From UBA4744 sp035282865 (GTDB lineage: Bacteria > Actinomycetota > Acidimicrobiia > Spongiisociales > UBA4744): a stretch of 9,291 nucleotides of DNA. Made by a program: the position numbers and the translations under genes. The stretch is from contig DATEVB010000237.1 in the NCBI GenBank assembly GCA_035282865.1, forward strand, positions 1-9,291, written 5' to 3'. The notes below the pieces were generated by a model. That model was given only the letters and a program-made list of their open reading frames with translations, searched no databases and was not told where the DNA came from. Below are positions 1-7,189 of this stretch, one piece after another. Within the stretch, counting starts at the first letter, position 1. The number at the start of each line of letters is the position of its first letter.

Positions 1-474
1 CAGCTCCTCGTTGAGTTTGTCCTCAATCTGCCGTCCAAACTCAACGGAGATCCCCTCGAGTTCGAAATCCATCCTGGCGGTCCCCGGTTCCATGTTGCCA
101 CCGGTGACCTTGGCGTCGAACTCCCGCCAGATGACGGCCGACAGCGCATGTAGGGCAGTATGCGTACGCATCAACAGATGGCGGCGTTCCCAATCGATTG
201 CCGCCGTTACCTCGGTTCCCGGTGGCGGTAACGGGCCTTCGCCCTGACAGACGTGCAGGACTCGGCCTTGGCGACGCACGGAATCCGTGACCTCGACCTG
301 GCCGTCGGGCCACCGGATCCACCCCGTGTCACCCGGCTGACCCCCACCGCGCGGGTGGAACACGGTCCGGTCGAGAATGATGCCATCGTTCTCCGCGCCT
401 TCGATGACCGCGGCTATCGAGCGGGCATAGGCGTCCCGGGAGGCTATTTCTTCTGTCAACTGCGAACGCGTCAC
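1..474 (-). CDS. AlaX-type alanyl-tRNA editing protein (3' part beyond window)
   Basis: Stand-alone relative of the alanyl-tRNA synthetase editing domain; family members hydrolyse mischarged Ser-tRNA(Ala) (some also Gly-tRNA(Ala)) in the cytoplasm. The 158 visible residues show the family hallmarks: LDRTVFHPRGGGQPGDTG at about residues 34-51, and RTHTALHAL at 103-111, which holds the HxxxH zinc motif (H105, H109). The other zinc ligands (a Cys and a His) normally lie further on and would be outside the window, so catalytic completeness cannot be judged. The frame stays open to position 1. The GTG at 474 was chosen because the conserved region begins a few residues in; a TTG at 459 and an in-frame TTG near 498 are alternatives, and none has a clear Shine-Dalgarno sequence. 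It is divergent from the binding-protein gene. The family call is sure; substrate and subtype (AlaX-S/M/L) are open. Confidence 0.88.
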   Translation of the reverse strand, partial: MTRSQLTEEIASRDAYARSIAAVIEGAENDGIILDRTVFHPRGGGQPGDTGWIRWPDGQVEVTDSVRRQGRVLHVCQGEGPLPPPGTEVTAAIDWERRHLLMRTHTALHALSAVIWREFDAKVTGGNMEPGTARMDFELEGISVEFGRQIEDKLNEEL

Positions 475-564
475 TGAAGAACCATGTGCATCCGGCAAGG
501 GTAGACGTCTAGACTGCCTGATTCCCCCCTTTGAGGGGATGAAGGGCTAACGAGAGGGAAGAGA
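475..564. promoter_or_regulatory. Divergent intergenic region with 10-bp palindrome
   Basis: This 90-bp spacer separates the two divergent genes, so both promoters should lie here. At 502-511 is the perfect palindrome TAGACGTCTA. It overlaps -10-like hexamers on both strands: TAGACT at 510-515 (plus, about 49 bp before the binding-protein ATG) and TACCCT read on the minus strand at 503-498 (about 23 bp before the alaX GTG). No good -35 box is visible for either. A small hairpin, CCCC-TTTGA-GGGG, lies at 526-538, probably in the leader of the plus-strand mRNA. The RBS GAGAGGGAAG at 552-561 precedes the ATG at 565. The palindrome could be an operator or chance; promoter positions are inferred from hexamers only. 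Confidence 0.4.
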
Positions 565-1779
565 ATGAAACGATCGCTCAGAATGCTCGCCACCACGGCT
601 GTGTTCGCGATCATCGCTGCAGCCTGTGCTGGAGGTAGCGCAGGTGAGGCGCTGAAGATTGGAACCGTCCTGCCGCAGACCGGCGATCTGGCCGTACTCG
701 GACCACCCATGGTGGAGGCCGTGAACATGGCAGTGCGCGACATCAACGACGCCGGTGGCGTCAATGGCGAGAACCTCGACCTCGTAATCGGTGACTCGGG
801 AACCAACGAACAGGTGGCAGCGGAGACCGCCGACCGACTGATCAGCTCCGACCAGGTCGATGGCATCATCGGGCCTGCTTCGTCGCGGATCACATTGTCG
901 GTAATCGACAAGATCACCAGCGCCGGAATCCCTATGTGCTCCCCGTCGAACACCGGTTCGGCGCTCACGACGTACGAGACGGCCACGCCCGGGTTCTATT
1001 TCCGTACGGCCCCGCCGGACAACCTGCAGGGACCGGCTCTCGCCGACGTAATCCTGGGCGACGGTCGTAGCAGCGTGGCCGTTGTAGCTTTGAACGATGA
1101 GTACGGACAGGGGTTTGCGCAATTCCTGAAGGCTTCGCTGATTGAAGGCGGCGCCAATATCGCCGTCGACGTAGCCTACGACCCGAATGGGACCGACTTC
1201 AGCGCCGACGTCCAGCAGGTCGTTGATGCTGCTCCGGACTCAGTGGTGCTGATCTCGTTCCCGGACACGGGCAATCGGATCATCACCGGCCTGATCGAGA
1301 ACGGCCTCAACCCCGATACCTTCTACACGGCAGACGGTATGCAGTCGGCCGACGTGATCACCGGTGTAAGCGCCGACGATCCGAGTGTGCTGAACGGCAT
1401 GAAGGGCACGGCTCCCTCCGCCCAGGGATCGCAGACCTTCACGGATGCGTTCGCCGAATTCGCGCCCGGGGTGGCGACGATTTACTCGGCGCATGCTTAC
1501 GACTGCGTGATCATCATGGCACTGGCCGCCGAGTCTGTTGACTCGACCGACTCAACCGAGATCGCCGCGGCGATGGTCGGGATCACTGGGGGTGGGACGA
1601 AGTGCGACAGCTACTCATCCTGCCAGGCTTTGCTTGATGACGGCGAAGACATCGACTACGAGGGCGCCTCCGGTCCCGGCGAATGGGTGCCGGAAGGCGA
1701 ACCGGCCGCGGGCACCTACGACATATGGGAGTTCCGCGACGGGGAGGTCGTCACCCTCGACATCGTCGACGTCGGCTGA
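565..1779 (+). CDS. ABC transporter substrate-binding lipoprotein, branched-chain amino acid (HAAT) type
   Basis: Extracytoplasmic receptor of a LivJ/LivK-like importer (Peripla_BP_6 fold), 404 aa. The N-terminus has basic residues, a hydrophobic stretch (about 8-20) and a lipobox-like IAAAC, so Cys21 is the likely lipidation site and the protein would be anchored to the outer face of the membrane. The mature protein starts with the typical KIGTVLPQTGDLAVLG (31-46); GPASS at 103-107 and SNTGSALTTYE at about 128 onward match the ligand-cleft segments of the family. Four further Cys (125, 314, 347, 353) could form disulfides; the last pair lies in a KCDSYSSC loop before a conserved SGPGEW segment. 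It has a strong RBS and is monocistronic, since a hairpin follows and the next gene faces it. The obvious partners are the livHMGF genes convergent to it. Ligand identity cannot be read from sequence: amino acids, amides and short acids are all taken by this class. Confidence 0.9.
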   Translation: MKRSLRMLATTAVFAIIAAACAGGSAGEALKIGTVLPQTGDLAVLGPPMVEAVNMAVRDINDAGGVNGENLDLVIGDSGTNEQVAAETADRLISSDQVDGIIGPASSRITLSVIDKITSAGIPMCSPSNTGSALTTYETATPGFYFRTAPPDNLQGPALADVILGDGRSSVAVVALNDEYGQGFAQFLKASLIEGGANIAVDVAYDPNGTDFSADVQQVVDAAPDSVVLISFPDTGNRIITGLIENGLNPDTFYTADGMQSADVITGVSADDPSVLNGMKGTAPSAQGSQTFTDAFAEFAPGVATIYSAHAYDCVIIMALAAESVDSTDSTEIAAAMVGITGGGTKCDSYSSCQALLDDGEDIDYEGASGPGEWVPEGEPAAGTYDIWEFRDGEVVTLDIVDVG

Positions 1780-1802
1780 ACCAACCACCAATTCGTTTGA
1801 TG

Positions 1803-1826
1803 GGAAGGGGCCCCCGGGCCCCTTCC
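1803..1826 (+). terminator. GC-rich hairpin after the binding-protein gene
   Basis: A perfect 11-bp inverted repeat (GGAAGGGGCCC, two bases, GGGCCCCTTCC) lies 23 nt after the TGA. In RNA the loop would open to at least four bases. There is no T-run afterwards (TACC follows), so it is not a textbook intrinsic terminator, but U-less hairpins at gene ends are common in actinobacteria. Being symmetrical, it could also stop minus-strand transcripts arriving from livF. Confidence 0.55.
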
Positions 1827-1930
1827 TACCATGAGGGTCCCGGTGTCGGGTCTCGGGTCCGACCTTTGACAACCGCTGATAGATTCACGACGTGGGGAGG
1901 ATCGGGCAGGTCGATCACGACACGTAGTGG

Positions 1931-2023
1931 TTCAGCCCTGAAGGTTCGAGGCCTGAGCTTTTCGGGCTTATCGGTTTCAGTTCACGGACCGCGGCTCCTA
2001 TTCTGCGGATGGCGGACCGCGGT
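1931..2023. repeat. Cluster of short inverted and direct repeats in the convergent spacer
   Basis: Between the two convergent gene ends there is no credible ORF. The spacer holds TTCAG-CC-CTGAA (1931-1942), a stem-loop of about 8 bp with G-T pairs at 1949-1969 (loop GCTTT), and the 10-mer CGGACCGCGG repeated at 1985-1994 and 2013-2022. The ends of the two copies also pair as ACCGCGG (1988-1994) with CCGCGGT (2017-2023). The likely role is transcription termination or mRNA 3'-end protection for the liv operon, whose stop codon is 21 bp to the right. No T-tract marks a definite terminator. The rest of the spacer (1827-1930) shows nothing I can identify. Confidence 0.4.
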
Positions 2024-2043
2024 TTGCAGAGGGCAGGTCGGAG

Positions 2044-2778
2044 CTACCTGGTGGCCAAAGTCCCCAAATACAGCTCGATCACCTTGGGGTCGTGCAAAAG
2101 CTGCCGGCCCGTACCCGTGTACGCGTTCTGGCCTTGATCGAGGACGTAACCCCGGTCTGAGATCTGCAGACAGCGACGGGCATTTTGTTCGACCATGATG
2201 ATCGAGACGCCGGTTTCCTTGATCTGGTGGATCCGGTCGAATACCTCGTCCTGATTGGATGGCGAAAGTCCGGCCGACGGTTCGTCGAGCAATAACACCG
2301 ACGGGTCCATCATCAGCACCCGGCCCATGGCCACCATTTGCCGCTCACCACCCGACATGGCTCCGACACGCTGGCTCTTGCGTTCCGACAACCGGGGGAA
2401 GAGACTTGCGACGAAGTTCGCTCGTTCACGGAAGAGGTCCGGACGCAGATAGCAGCCCATTTGGAGGTTCTCCTCGACCGTCAACGAGGGAAAAACGTTC
2501 TCCGTCTGGGGAACGAATCCGACGCCTTTCTGGACGAGCTGGTGAGCGGGAAGATTGGATATCTCCTCGCCCCGCAGCTTGATCGAACCCGCTCTCAACT
2601 CAACAAGCCCGAAAATTGTCTTGAGGAGAGTCGATTTTCCGGCTCCGTTCGGCCCGATGATGCCGACCAGCTCTCCTTCAGCCAGAGTGACGTGACTTCC
2701 CCTGACGATGTCGACACCGGGTAGATAACCGGACACAACATCGCGGCTCTCGAGGAGCGGCTGTTGTTCAGATCCCAT
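2044..2778 (-). CDS. livF: Branched-chain amino acid ABC transporter ATPase LivF
   Basis: Cytoplasmic ATP-binding subunit of the HAAT importer, 244 aa from the ATG, the usual LivF length. Counting from that ATG: Walker A GPNGAGKS at 42-49, Q-loop Gln91 in FVPQTENVF, signature SGGER at 142-146, Walker B LLLDEP at 162-167. The switch segment reads VEQN where most ABC ATPases have His; this Gln is normal for LivF. The C-terminus (IELYLG) is typical. A GTG at 2784 is in frame, but the GAGGG Shine-Dalgarno sits only 2 nt before it and 8 nt before the ATG at 2778, so I prefer the ATG. It overlaps the end of livG by 11 bp and is the last gene of the operon. Confidence 0.95.
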   Translation of the reverse strand: MGSEQQPLLESRDVVSGYLPGVDIVRGSHVTLAEGELVGIIGPNGAGKSTLLKTIFGLVELRAGSIKLRGEEISNLPAHQLVQKGVGFVPQTENVFPSLTVEENLQMGCYLRPDLFRERANFVASLFPRLSERKSQRVGAMSGGERQMVAMGRVLMMDPSVLLLDEPSAGLSPSNQDEVFDRIHQIKETGVSIIMVEQNARRCLQISDRGYVLDQGQNAYTGTGRQLLHDPKVIELYLGTLATR

Positions 2779-3655
2779 TGTCACGACCCTCGCCCTGTCG
2801 CTCGTCGATGGCCCTCGCGCCAGTCACAGGTGCGGCCGCTTCGCCGTGGTGCCGCCCCAGATAGGCGTCGATGACGGCGGGGTTGGCAACCACACTGGCC
2901 GGCCGGCCCTCGGCAATCACCTTCCCCTCCGCCATCACCACGATCCAGTCGCTGATGTCCATGATGACGTCCATGTCGTGCTCGATGAAGACAACCGACA
3001 TCCCCTGGTCCCGGAGCGCTTTGATGTGTACAAGAAGAGACTCCGTCAACGCGGGGTTCACGCCGGCCATGGGTTCGTCCAGCATGATCAGGGTGGGCTC
3101 GACCATGAGCGCGCGGGCGAGCTCTAGCAGTTTACGCTGCCCTCCGGAAAGAGTCCCGGCAAGGTCATCCCGCATATGCGCAAGCGTGAAGCGTTCGAGA
3201 AGGGACTCGGCTCGTGCTTCGATTTCCTTCTCTTGCTTCTGCCACTTCCACGGGATCAACGCTCCCAAGGCAGACTCGCCGAATTGCCGGGTGGCGCCGA
3301 GCTTCATGTTGTCTATTACGGTGAGTTTCACCAGCGCCTTCGTCAGCTGAAACGTGCGTACCATGCCAAGCCTGGCTACCCGATGGGCGGCAATCCCGGC
3401 TAGGTCTCTCCCTAAGAACGACCAGCTACCGCCGTTGGGTGTGTCGAACCCGGTGAGGAGGTTGAACAAAGTGGTCTTCCCGGCGCCGTTGGGTCCGATC
3501 AGCCCGGTGATAGTCCCTCGCTGCACCTCAAGATGATCGATGTCGACCGCCACGAGACCGCCGAAATGGCGATTGACGCCATCGGCCACCAATACCGGGT
3601 CGGGCTTTGGAACGCCCGGAACAGGGGAAACGGCTGTGAGTGCTTCAGCGCGCAT
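2768..3655 (-). CDS. livG: Branched-chain amino acid ABC transporter ATPase LivG
   Basis: Second ATPase of the importer, 295 aa, forming a heterodimer with LivF beneath the two permeases. Motifs: Walker A GPNGAGKT at 54-61, Q-loop Gln103 within the family-typical VRTFQLTKAL, signature LSGGQ at 169-173, Walker B LIMLDEP at 189-195, H-loop His226 in FIEHDM. The longer helical insert after the Q-loop and the C-terminal NPAVIDAYLG are LivG traits. It is somewhat longer than common LivG (about 255-260 aa) because of about 20 extra N-terminal residues and a polar tail after the YLG motif. The ATG has a good RBS (GAGGAG, about 10 nt upstream) inside the end of livM, which it overlaps by 11 bp. Confidence 0.95.
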   Translation of the reverse strand: MRAEALTAVSPVPGVPKPDPVLVADGVNRHFGGLVAVDIDHLEVQRGTITGLIGPNGAGKTTLFNLLTGFDTPNGGSWSFLGRDLAGIAAHRVARLGMVRTFQLTKALVKLTVIDNMKLGATRQFGESALGALIPWKWQKQEKEIEARAESLLERFTLAHMRDDLAGTLSGGQRKLLELARALMVEPTLIMLDEPMAGVNPALTESLLVHIKALRDQGMSVVFIEHDMDVIMDISDWIVVMAEGKVIAEGRPASVVANPAVIDAYLGRHHGEAAAPVTGARAIDERQGEGRDNGI

Positions 3656-4640
3656 CGATCAACGACTCCTCGCGGCTCCCGAAGAGGCCTTGCGGTCGGT
3701 AGGTCATCAACACCATGAGCCCCAATCCAACCAGGATCCAGCGTACGGCGGCCACCTCCTGAGCGGAGAGCAACCAGTCGGGGATGAAACCGGCCGTCAC
3801 CGCCTGCCGCAGCACGGCCTCGGTGAATGACAGCAGGAACCAGAAGAGAACCGATCCCATCACAGGCCCCATCACCCGGCCGGGACCACCGAGGATGACC
3901 ACTGCGTATGCCAGGAACGTAAATTGTGGCTGGAACGAATCGGGGTTCACCGACTGCGACTGTACTGCGAAGAAGACCCCGGCCAGCGACCCGATGGCTC
4001 CCCCAAAGGCCAGGCTTTGCAGTTTGTATCCAAACACGTTCTTGCCAAGTGATCGGGCGGCGTCCTCATCTTCGCGAATTGCCTTCAGGACTCGTCCCCA
4101 CGGAGCGCGGGTGAGAGCCCACACCAACCAGACCGAGAGGGCCACCACCAGCCAGCCGACGACGATGGCCCACAGTGTGTTGGCGTCCCACGTGATTCGC
4201 CAGATTCCATACGAACCGAGCGGAAAGGGGTTGAGTGCGTAGAACTCATCGGCAAACTTCTGGATGCCAAAAACCCCCTGGGTGATGGGTTCAAGGGCGC
4301 TCGACCGGGTCAAGAGACGCAGGATCTCGGCAGCTGCAATCGTCACGATCGCCAAATAATCCTCGCGTAGCCGCAGTGTCGGCAGCCCGTAGATGAGTCC
4401 CAGCACAACCGCGGCCGCAATCCCCACCAGAATGCCAAGCCACAGAGGTCCGCCTGAATTGACCGTGATGGCCGTGCCGTACCCGCCGACCAGAAGCGAC
4501 CCCACGTGGCCGAAGTTGAGGAGTCCGGTGTAGCCGAACATCACGTTGAGGCCAACACCCGCCAGAGCAAACATAACGGCGGACGTTCCGAGCGCCGAAC
4601 GCAGCGCATCAACCAGCAAGCGGACGATGTCGAAGTCCAC
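3645..4640 (-). CDS. livM: Branched-chain amino acid ABC transporter permease LivM
   Basis: Integral membrane permease (BPD_transp_2 family), 331 aa. It has multiple hydrophobic helices, the GLLNFGH motif at 39-45, and a cytoplasmic coupling segment WGRVLKAIREDEDAARSLG followed by a Gly/Ala-rich helix, as in LivM. The C-terminus carries the usual YRPQGLFG. The frame remains open far upstream over livH, but that stretch is Arg/Gly-rich and non-hydrophobic and is a shadow of livH. The real start is the GTG at 4640, whose first G is the last base of the livH stop (TAGTG), with GGAGAGGG 7 nt upstream. This one-base overlap predicts translational coupling to livH. Confidence 0.94.
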   Translation of the reverse strand: MDFDIVRLLVDALRSALGTSAVMFALAGVGLNVMFGYTGLLNFGHVGSLLVGGYGTAITVNSGGPLWLGILVGIAAAVVLGLIYGLPTLRLREDYLAIVTIAAAEILRLLTRSSALEPITQGVFGIQKFADEFYALNPFPLGSYGIWRITWDANTLWAIVVGWLVVALSVWLVWALTRAPWGRVLKAIREDEDAARSLGKNVFGYKLQSLAFGGAIGSLAGVFFAVQSQSVNPDSFQPQFTFLAYAVVILGGPGRVMGPVMGSVLFWFLLSFTEAVLRQAVTAGFIPDWLLSAQEVAAVRWILVGLGLMVLMTYRPQGLFGSREESLIDAR

Positions 4641-5743
4641 TACCCAACCCTCTCCTTCTTCCCGAGGATGCCTTGGGGTCGCACCAGCAACACGATGATG
4701 AGGACTCCAAAGGCGATGACCAGCTTGAACTCCGTTGAGAGCCAGAGACTCGAGACCTGCGTCACGACGCCGATCAGAACCCCGCCCACCATGGCGCCAA
4801 ACGCGGTGCCAAGTCCGCCCAAAATGACGCCGGCGAACATCAGCAGCAGCAGTTTGAAACCCAGATCCCAGGAAACACCGGCGAACCCGATACCCTGGAA
4901 TACCCCGCCGAGTGCCGCCAGCGCCGCCCCACCCACCCAGGTGGCCAGGATGACCTTCCGCACGTCGATACCGGAGGCTTCTGCCAGATCTCGGTTGTCG
5001 GCTACTGCGCGCATGGCAGTGCCCAACCTGGTCTTCATGAGCAGGACACCGACCAGACTCAAGACGAGCACCGAGATGACAATGATGGCCAGCTTCACGT
5101 CGGTGATCGATACGGGCCCGTAGTTTCGGGCCACTTCTATGGCGTAGTCGCGGTACTTCTGTGTCTTGCTGCCGTACGAGATCAGGATCACATGGCGTAC
5201 TACCAGCGACAACCCGATGGTGGTTACGATCAGGGAGATATTGGGCACCTTTCGCTTGCGAAGTGGCCCGAAAACCCCCTTCTCCAAGCCGGCGCCAAGT
5301 AGCCCACCGACAACCACTGCAATCACCGTCGCGACGGCCAGCGTGACCCGAAACCCCCAGCTGCCCGCATTGAGAAACCAAGCCACGACGGCACCGAAGG
5401 TCACCAACTCCCCATGAGCGAAATTGACCAACCCGGTCACGCCGAAGATCAGCGAGAGACCCACCGACGTAAGGGCAATTATCAGCCCCACAACGAGACC
5501 GTCGACGACCACATTGAGCAGTCGCGCTCCAAAACTGCGACCGGCTTGCGCAACCAGAGAACTCCCCCCCAGGGTGCCGGTCGCGCCCAGAGCCTGATCA
5601 CCGATCGATGCCACGGCGACCACCACGACGACGAGAGCCGTCAGCCGGAACAGTGCAACCGAACGTCGTCGGGGTGGTTGATTGGATTCGGCCTCCCGGG
5701 CGCGCTGCCGATCCAGAAGCTCACTTCTGGACTGTACGGCCAC
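4640..5743 (-). CDS. livH: Branched-chain amino acid ABC transporter permease LivH with N-terminal extension
   Basis: First gene of the importer operon, 367 aa, against roughly 290-310 for ordinary LivH. The canonical permease begins near residue 75 (LLNVVVDGLVVGLIIALTSV) and has the VNFAHGE motif at 106-112, the coupling segment TRLGTAMRAVADNRDLAEASG, and the C-terminal VRPQGILGKKERVG. The extra N-terminus holds a charged Arg/Glu/Gln stretch (1-28), a hydrophobic segment of about 20 residues (29-48) that looks like an added membrane helix or uncleaved signal anchor, and a Gly/Ser-rich linker (53-73). The GTG start is well supported by GGGAGGGGAAG 2 nt upstream of it (core GGAGGGG at about 6 nt). 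The preceding gene on the same strand ends 51 bp upstream, so operon transcription could begin in that gap or read through. Confidence 0.93.
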   Translation of the reverse strand: MAVQSRSELLDRQRAREAESNQPPRRRSVALFRLTALVVVVVAVASIGDQALGATGTLGGSSLVAQAGRSFGARLLNVVVDGLVVGLIIALTSVGLSLIFGVTGLVNFAHGELVTFGAVVAWFLNAGSWGFRVTLAVATVIAVVVGGLLGAGLEKGVFGPLRKRKVPNISLIVTTIGLSLVVRHVILISYGSKTQKYRDYAIEVARNYGPVSITDVKLAIIVISVLVLSLVGVLLMKTRLGTAMRAVADNRDLAEASGIDVRKVILATWVGGAALAALGGVFQGIGFAGVSWDLGFKLLLLMFAGVILGGLGTAFGAMVGGVLIGVVTQVSSLWLSTEFKLVIAFGVLIIVLLVRPQGILGKKERVG

Positions 5744-5768
5744 GTCTTCCCCTCCCGAGAGTTCCGAC

Positions 5769-5774
5769 AGGTTA
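5769..5774 (-). promoter_or_regulatory. Possible -10 box for the livHMGF operon
   Basis: In the 51-bp gap before livH, the minus strand reads TAACCT about 25 bp upstream of the GTG, matching the TANNNT form of actinobacterial -10 boxes. No recognisable -35 lies 16-18 bp further up. Weak evidence; read-through from the upstream AI-2E gene is equally possible. Confidence 0.2.
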
Positions 5775-5794
5775 GGCCTCCTCCTGGCGGTGGT

Positions 5795-7039
5795 TTACTT
5801 GCGTGGTGAATCCGGGTCCTGGGTGTCTCTCTGCGAGACGCCGTTGCCGATAGAGGGAAGTTTCGTCGCCTGTGCGTCACCGGCCCGGCGCAGCCGGCCC
5901 ACCAGGCTCTCGCGACGGGGAGGCTCATATTCGGTGATCATCGCCTCCGCTGCCTCGTCCCAGGACTCATGCAACACCCTGGTGCGCCATACATGACCCA
6001 GGATGACCCGCAGCGCGGCCGTCACCGGAACGGCGACCAGCAGGCCGAAGAAACCGCCGACCGACCCGCCCAGGAGCAGAGCCAGCAGGATGAAGACGGG
6101 GTTCAGCTGAACTCGCGACTTGAGAATGTTGGGGCTGATCACATGGTTGTCCAACTGCTGGACCGCCGAGAACATGATCACCGCCCATAGCGCCGTGCCG
6201 ATATCGCGAAAAACGAGAGAAACCAGAGCGGCGAGAACCCCACCCGCGAAGGGGCCGATGAAGGGAACCACGTTCAAGAAACCGGCGATCAACCCGATCA
6301 GTAACCAGAAAGGAACGCCGAGCAGGGCAAGTCCGACGCTTGACAGGACGCCGACGATCAGCGCCACGAGCAGCTGACCTCGCACGAACCCACCCACCAC
6401 CCGGGTCAGCTGCGACACCACGTGGACCACTTCGGGGCGGGCCTGATCGGGAACGAGACGCCGGGCGCGATCCTTGAATCCGGGCAGATCGACGAGCAGG
6501 TAGAAGGCGAGCACCGGGCCCAGCGCCAGCACGATGAGGACGTCTAGACCCATGCGGGCAAAAGTCCCTATTTGGCCGAGCATCTGCTGGATGCGTTCCT
6601 GGTCGACGAAGTCGGCCAGCCACGCCTGCAGCGTGTCGAGCGCCGAGCCCGCGCCCACCGACAAACCCAGCCGCTCTCCCAGGTCCACCAGGAACACTCC
6701 GATGTCGTCCACCAGCTGGGGGATACGGTCGGCAAACTCCGCCAACTGGTCACCGACGACCGGGACGACGATAAAGCCGAAGAGCACTCCGAGTCCGAGA
6801 AACAGCAGGTACGAAACAAACGAGCCGAGCAGACGGTGGATCCGCCAATTCTGCATACGATCGACCAGCGGGCTCATCAGGTAGACGAACGCACCGGCCA
6901 GGACCAGTGGAGGCCAGAGGATGCGCACCACATACAGCAGCCACACCAACCCGCCCACCACCAGCGCCATGCCGGCAACACTCCAAGACATGATGCCCAG
7001 ACGACGAAGCCGCTCGTAGGAGACAGATGGATCGTTCAT
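5795..7039 (-). CDS. AI-2E/PerM family transporter
   Basis: Polytopic membrane protein of the AI-2E transporter (formerly DUF20/PerM) family, 414 aa. Family members include TqsA, an autoinducer-2 exporter in E. coli, and putative Na+/H+ antiporters, so the substrate is uncertain. The order of features is typical: two helices at about 18-58 with WPPLVLAGAFVYLMSPLVDR, a third helix, a soluble amphipathic stretch (IPQLVDDIGVFLVDLGERLG onward), then the conserved membrane half with FLNVVPFIGP (254-263), QQLDNHVISPNIL (from 294) and LLGGSVGGFFGLLVAVPV. The polar tail after about residue 350 is cytoplasmic and not conserved. The frame is open further upstream to 7159, but those 40 residues are Arg/Ser-rich and unlike the family; the ATG at 7039 gives the usual N-terminus. 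There is no Shine-Dalgarno before it; a -10 box lies close by, so translation may be nearly leaderless. It shares strand with livH; a functional link is not evident. Confidence 0.9.
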   Translation of the reverse strand: MNDPSVSYERLRRLGIMSWSVAGMALVVGGLVWLLYVVRILWPPLVLAGAFVYLMSPLVDRMQNWRIHRLLGSFVSYLLFLGLGVLFGFIVVPVVGDQLAEFADRIPQLVDDIGVFLVDLGERLGLSVGAGSALDTLQAWLADFVDQERIQQMLGQIGTFARMGLDVLIVLALGPVLAFYLLVDLPGFKDRARRLVPDQARPEVVHVVSQLTRVVGGFVRGQLLVALIVGVLSSVGLALLGVPFWLLIGLIAGFLNVVPFIGPFAGGVLAALVSLVFRDIGTALWAVIMFSAVQQLDNHVISPNILKSRVQLNPVFILLALLLGGSVGGFFGLLVAVPVTAALRVILGHVWRTRVLHESWDEAAEAMITEYEPPRRESLVGRLRRAGDAQATKLPSIGNGVSQRDTQDPDSPRK

Positions 7040-7051
7040 CGATTGGCGACG

Positions 7052-7057
7052 AGTGTA
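7052..7057 (-). promoter_or_regulatory. Likely -10 box of the AI-2E gene
   Basis: The minus strand reads TATACACT, giving TACACT (TANNNT) 12 nt before the ATG at 7039. Initiation about 7 nt downstream would leave a leader of only about 5 nt, consistent with the lack of a Shine-Dalgarno. The -35 region is poor (GGAC-like). The rest of the 150-bp gap up to 7189 holds only weak GC-rich repeats, such as GCCGG (7161-7165) with CCGGC (7176-7180). Confidence 0.45.
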
Positions 7058-7189
7058 TACGCTTCGCAGTTTGCAGTCCGCCCTCTGCCGTCTTCCCCCG
7101 GACGAGCGCCGCGAGTCGGTTGGGGGGAGGGGCCCGTTCTCACCAACGGAAGGGAGCATCGCCGGAGACTGGTAGCCGGCTGCCGGTAG

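Noticed and set aside
471..1122. Two long minus-strand frames opposite the binding-protein gene
   Set aside because: They lie antisense to a clearly coding gene, match no family, and their compositions are typical of shadow frames in GC-rich DNA.
1941..1952. GGTTCGAGG resembling a tRNA T-loop
   Set aside because: There is no matching acceptor, D or anticodon arm around it.
2044..2778. Gln in place of the H-loop His of LivF as a defect
   Set aside because: VEQN at this site is the normal LivF sequence, so it does not indicate an inactive ATPase.
4641..5381. Upstream extension of the livM frame (247 extra residues)
   Set aside because: It overlaps livH in another frame, is Arg/Gly/His-rich without membrane character, and the GTG at 4640 with an RBS gives a normal LivM.
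7040..7159. 40-residue N-terminal extension of the AI-2E protein
   Set aside because: It lacks family similarity and an RBS, and a -10 box lies within it just before the ATG at 7039.
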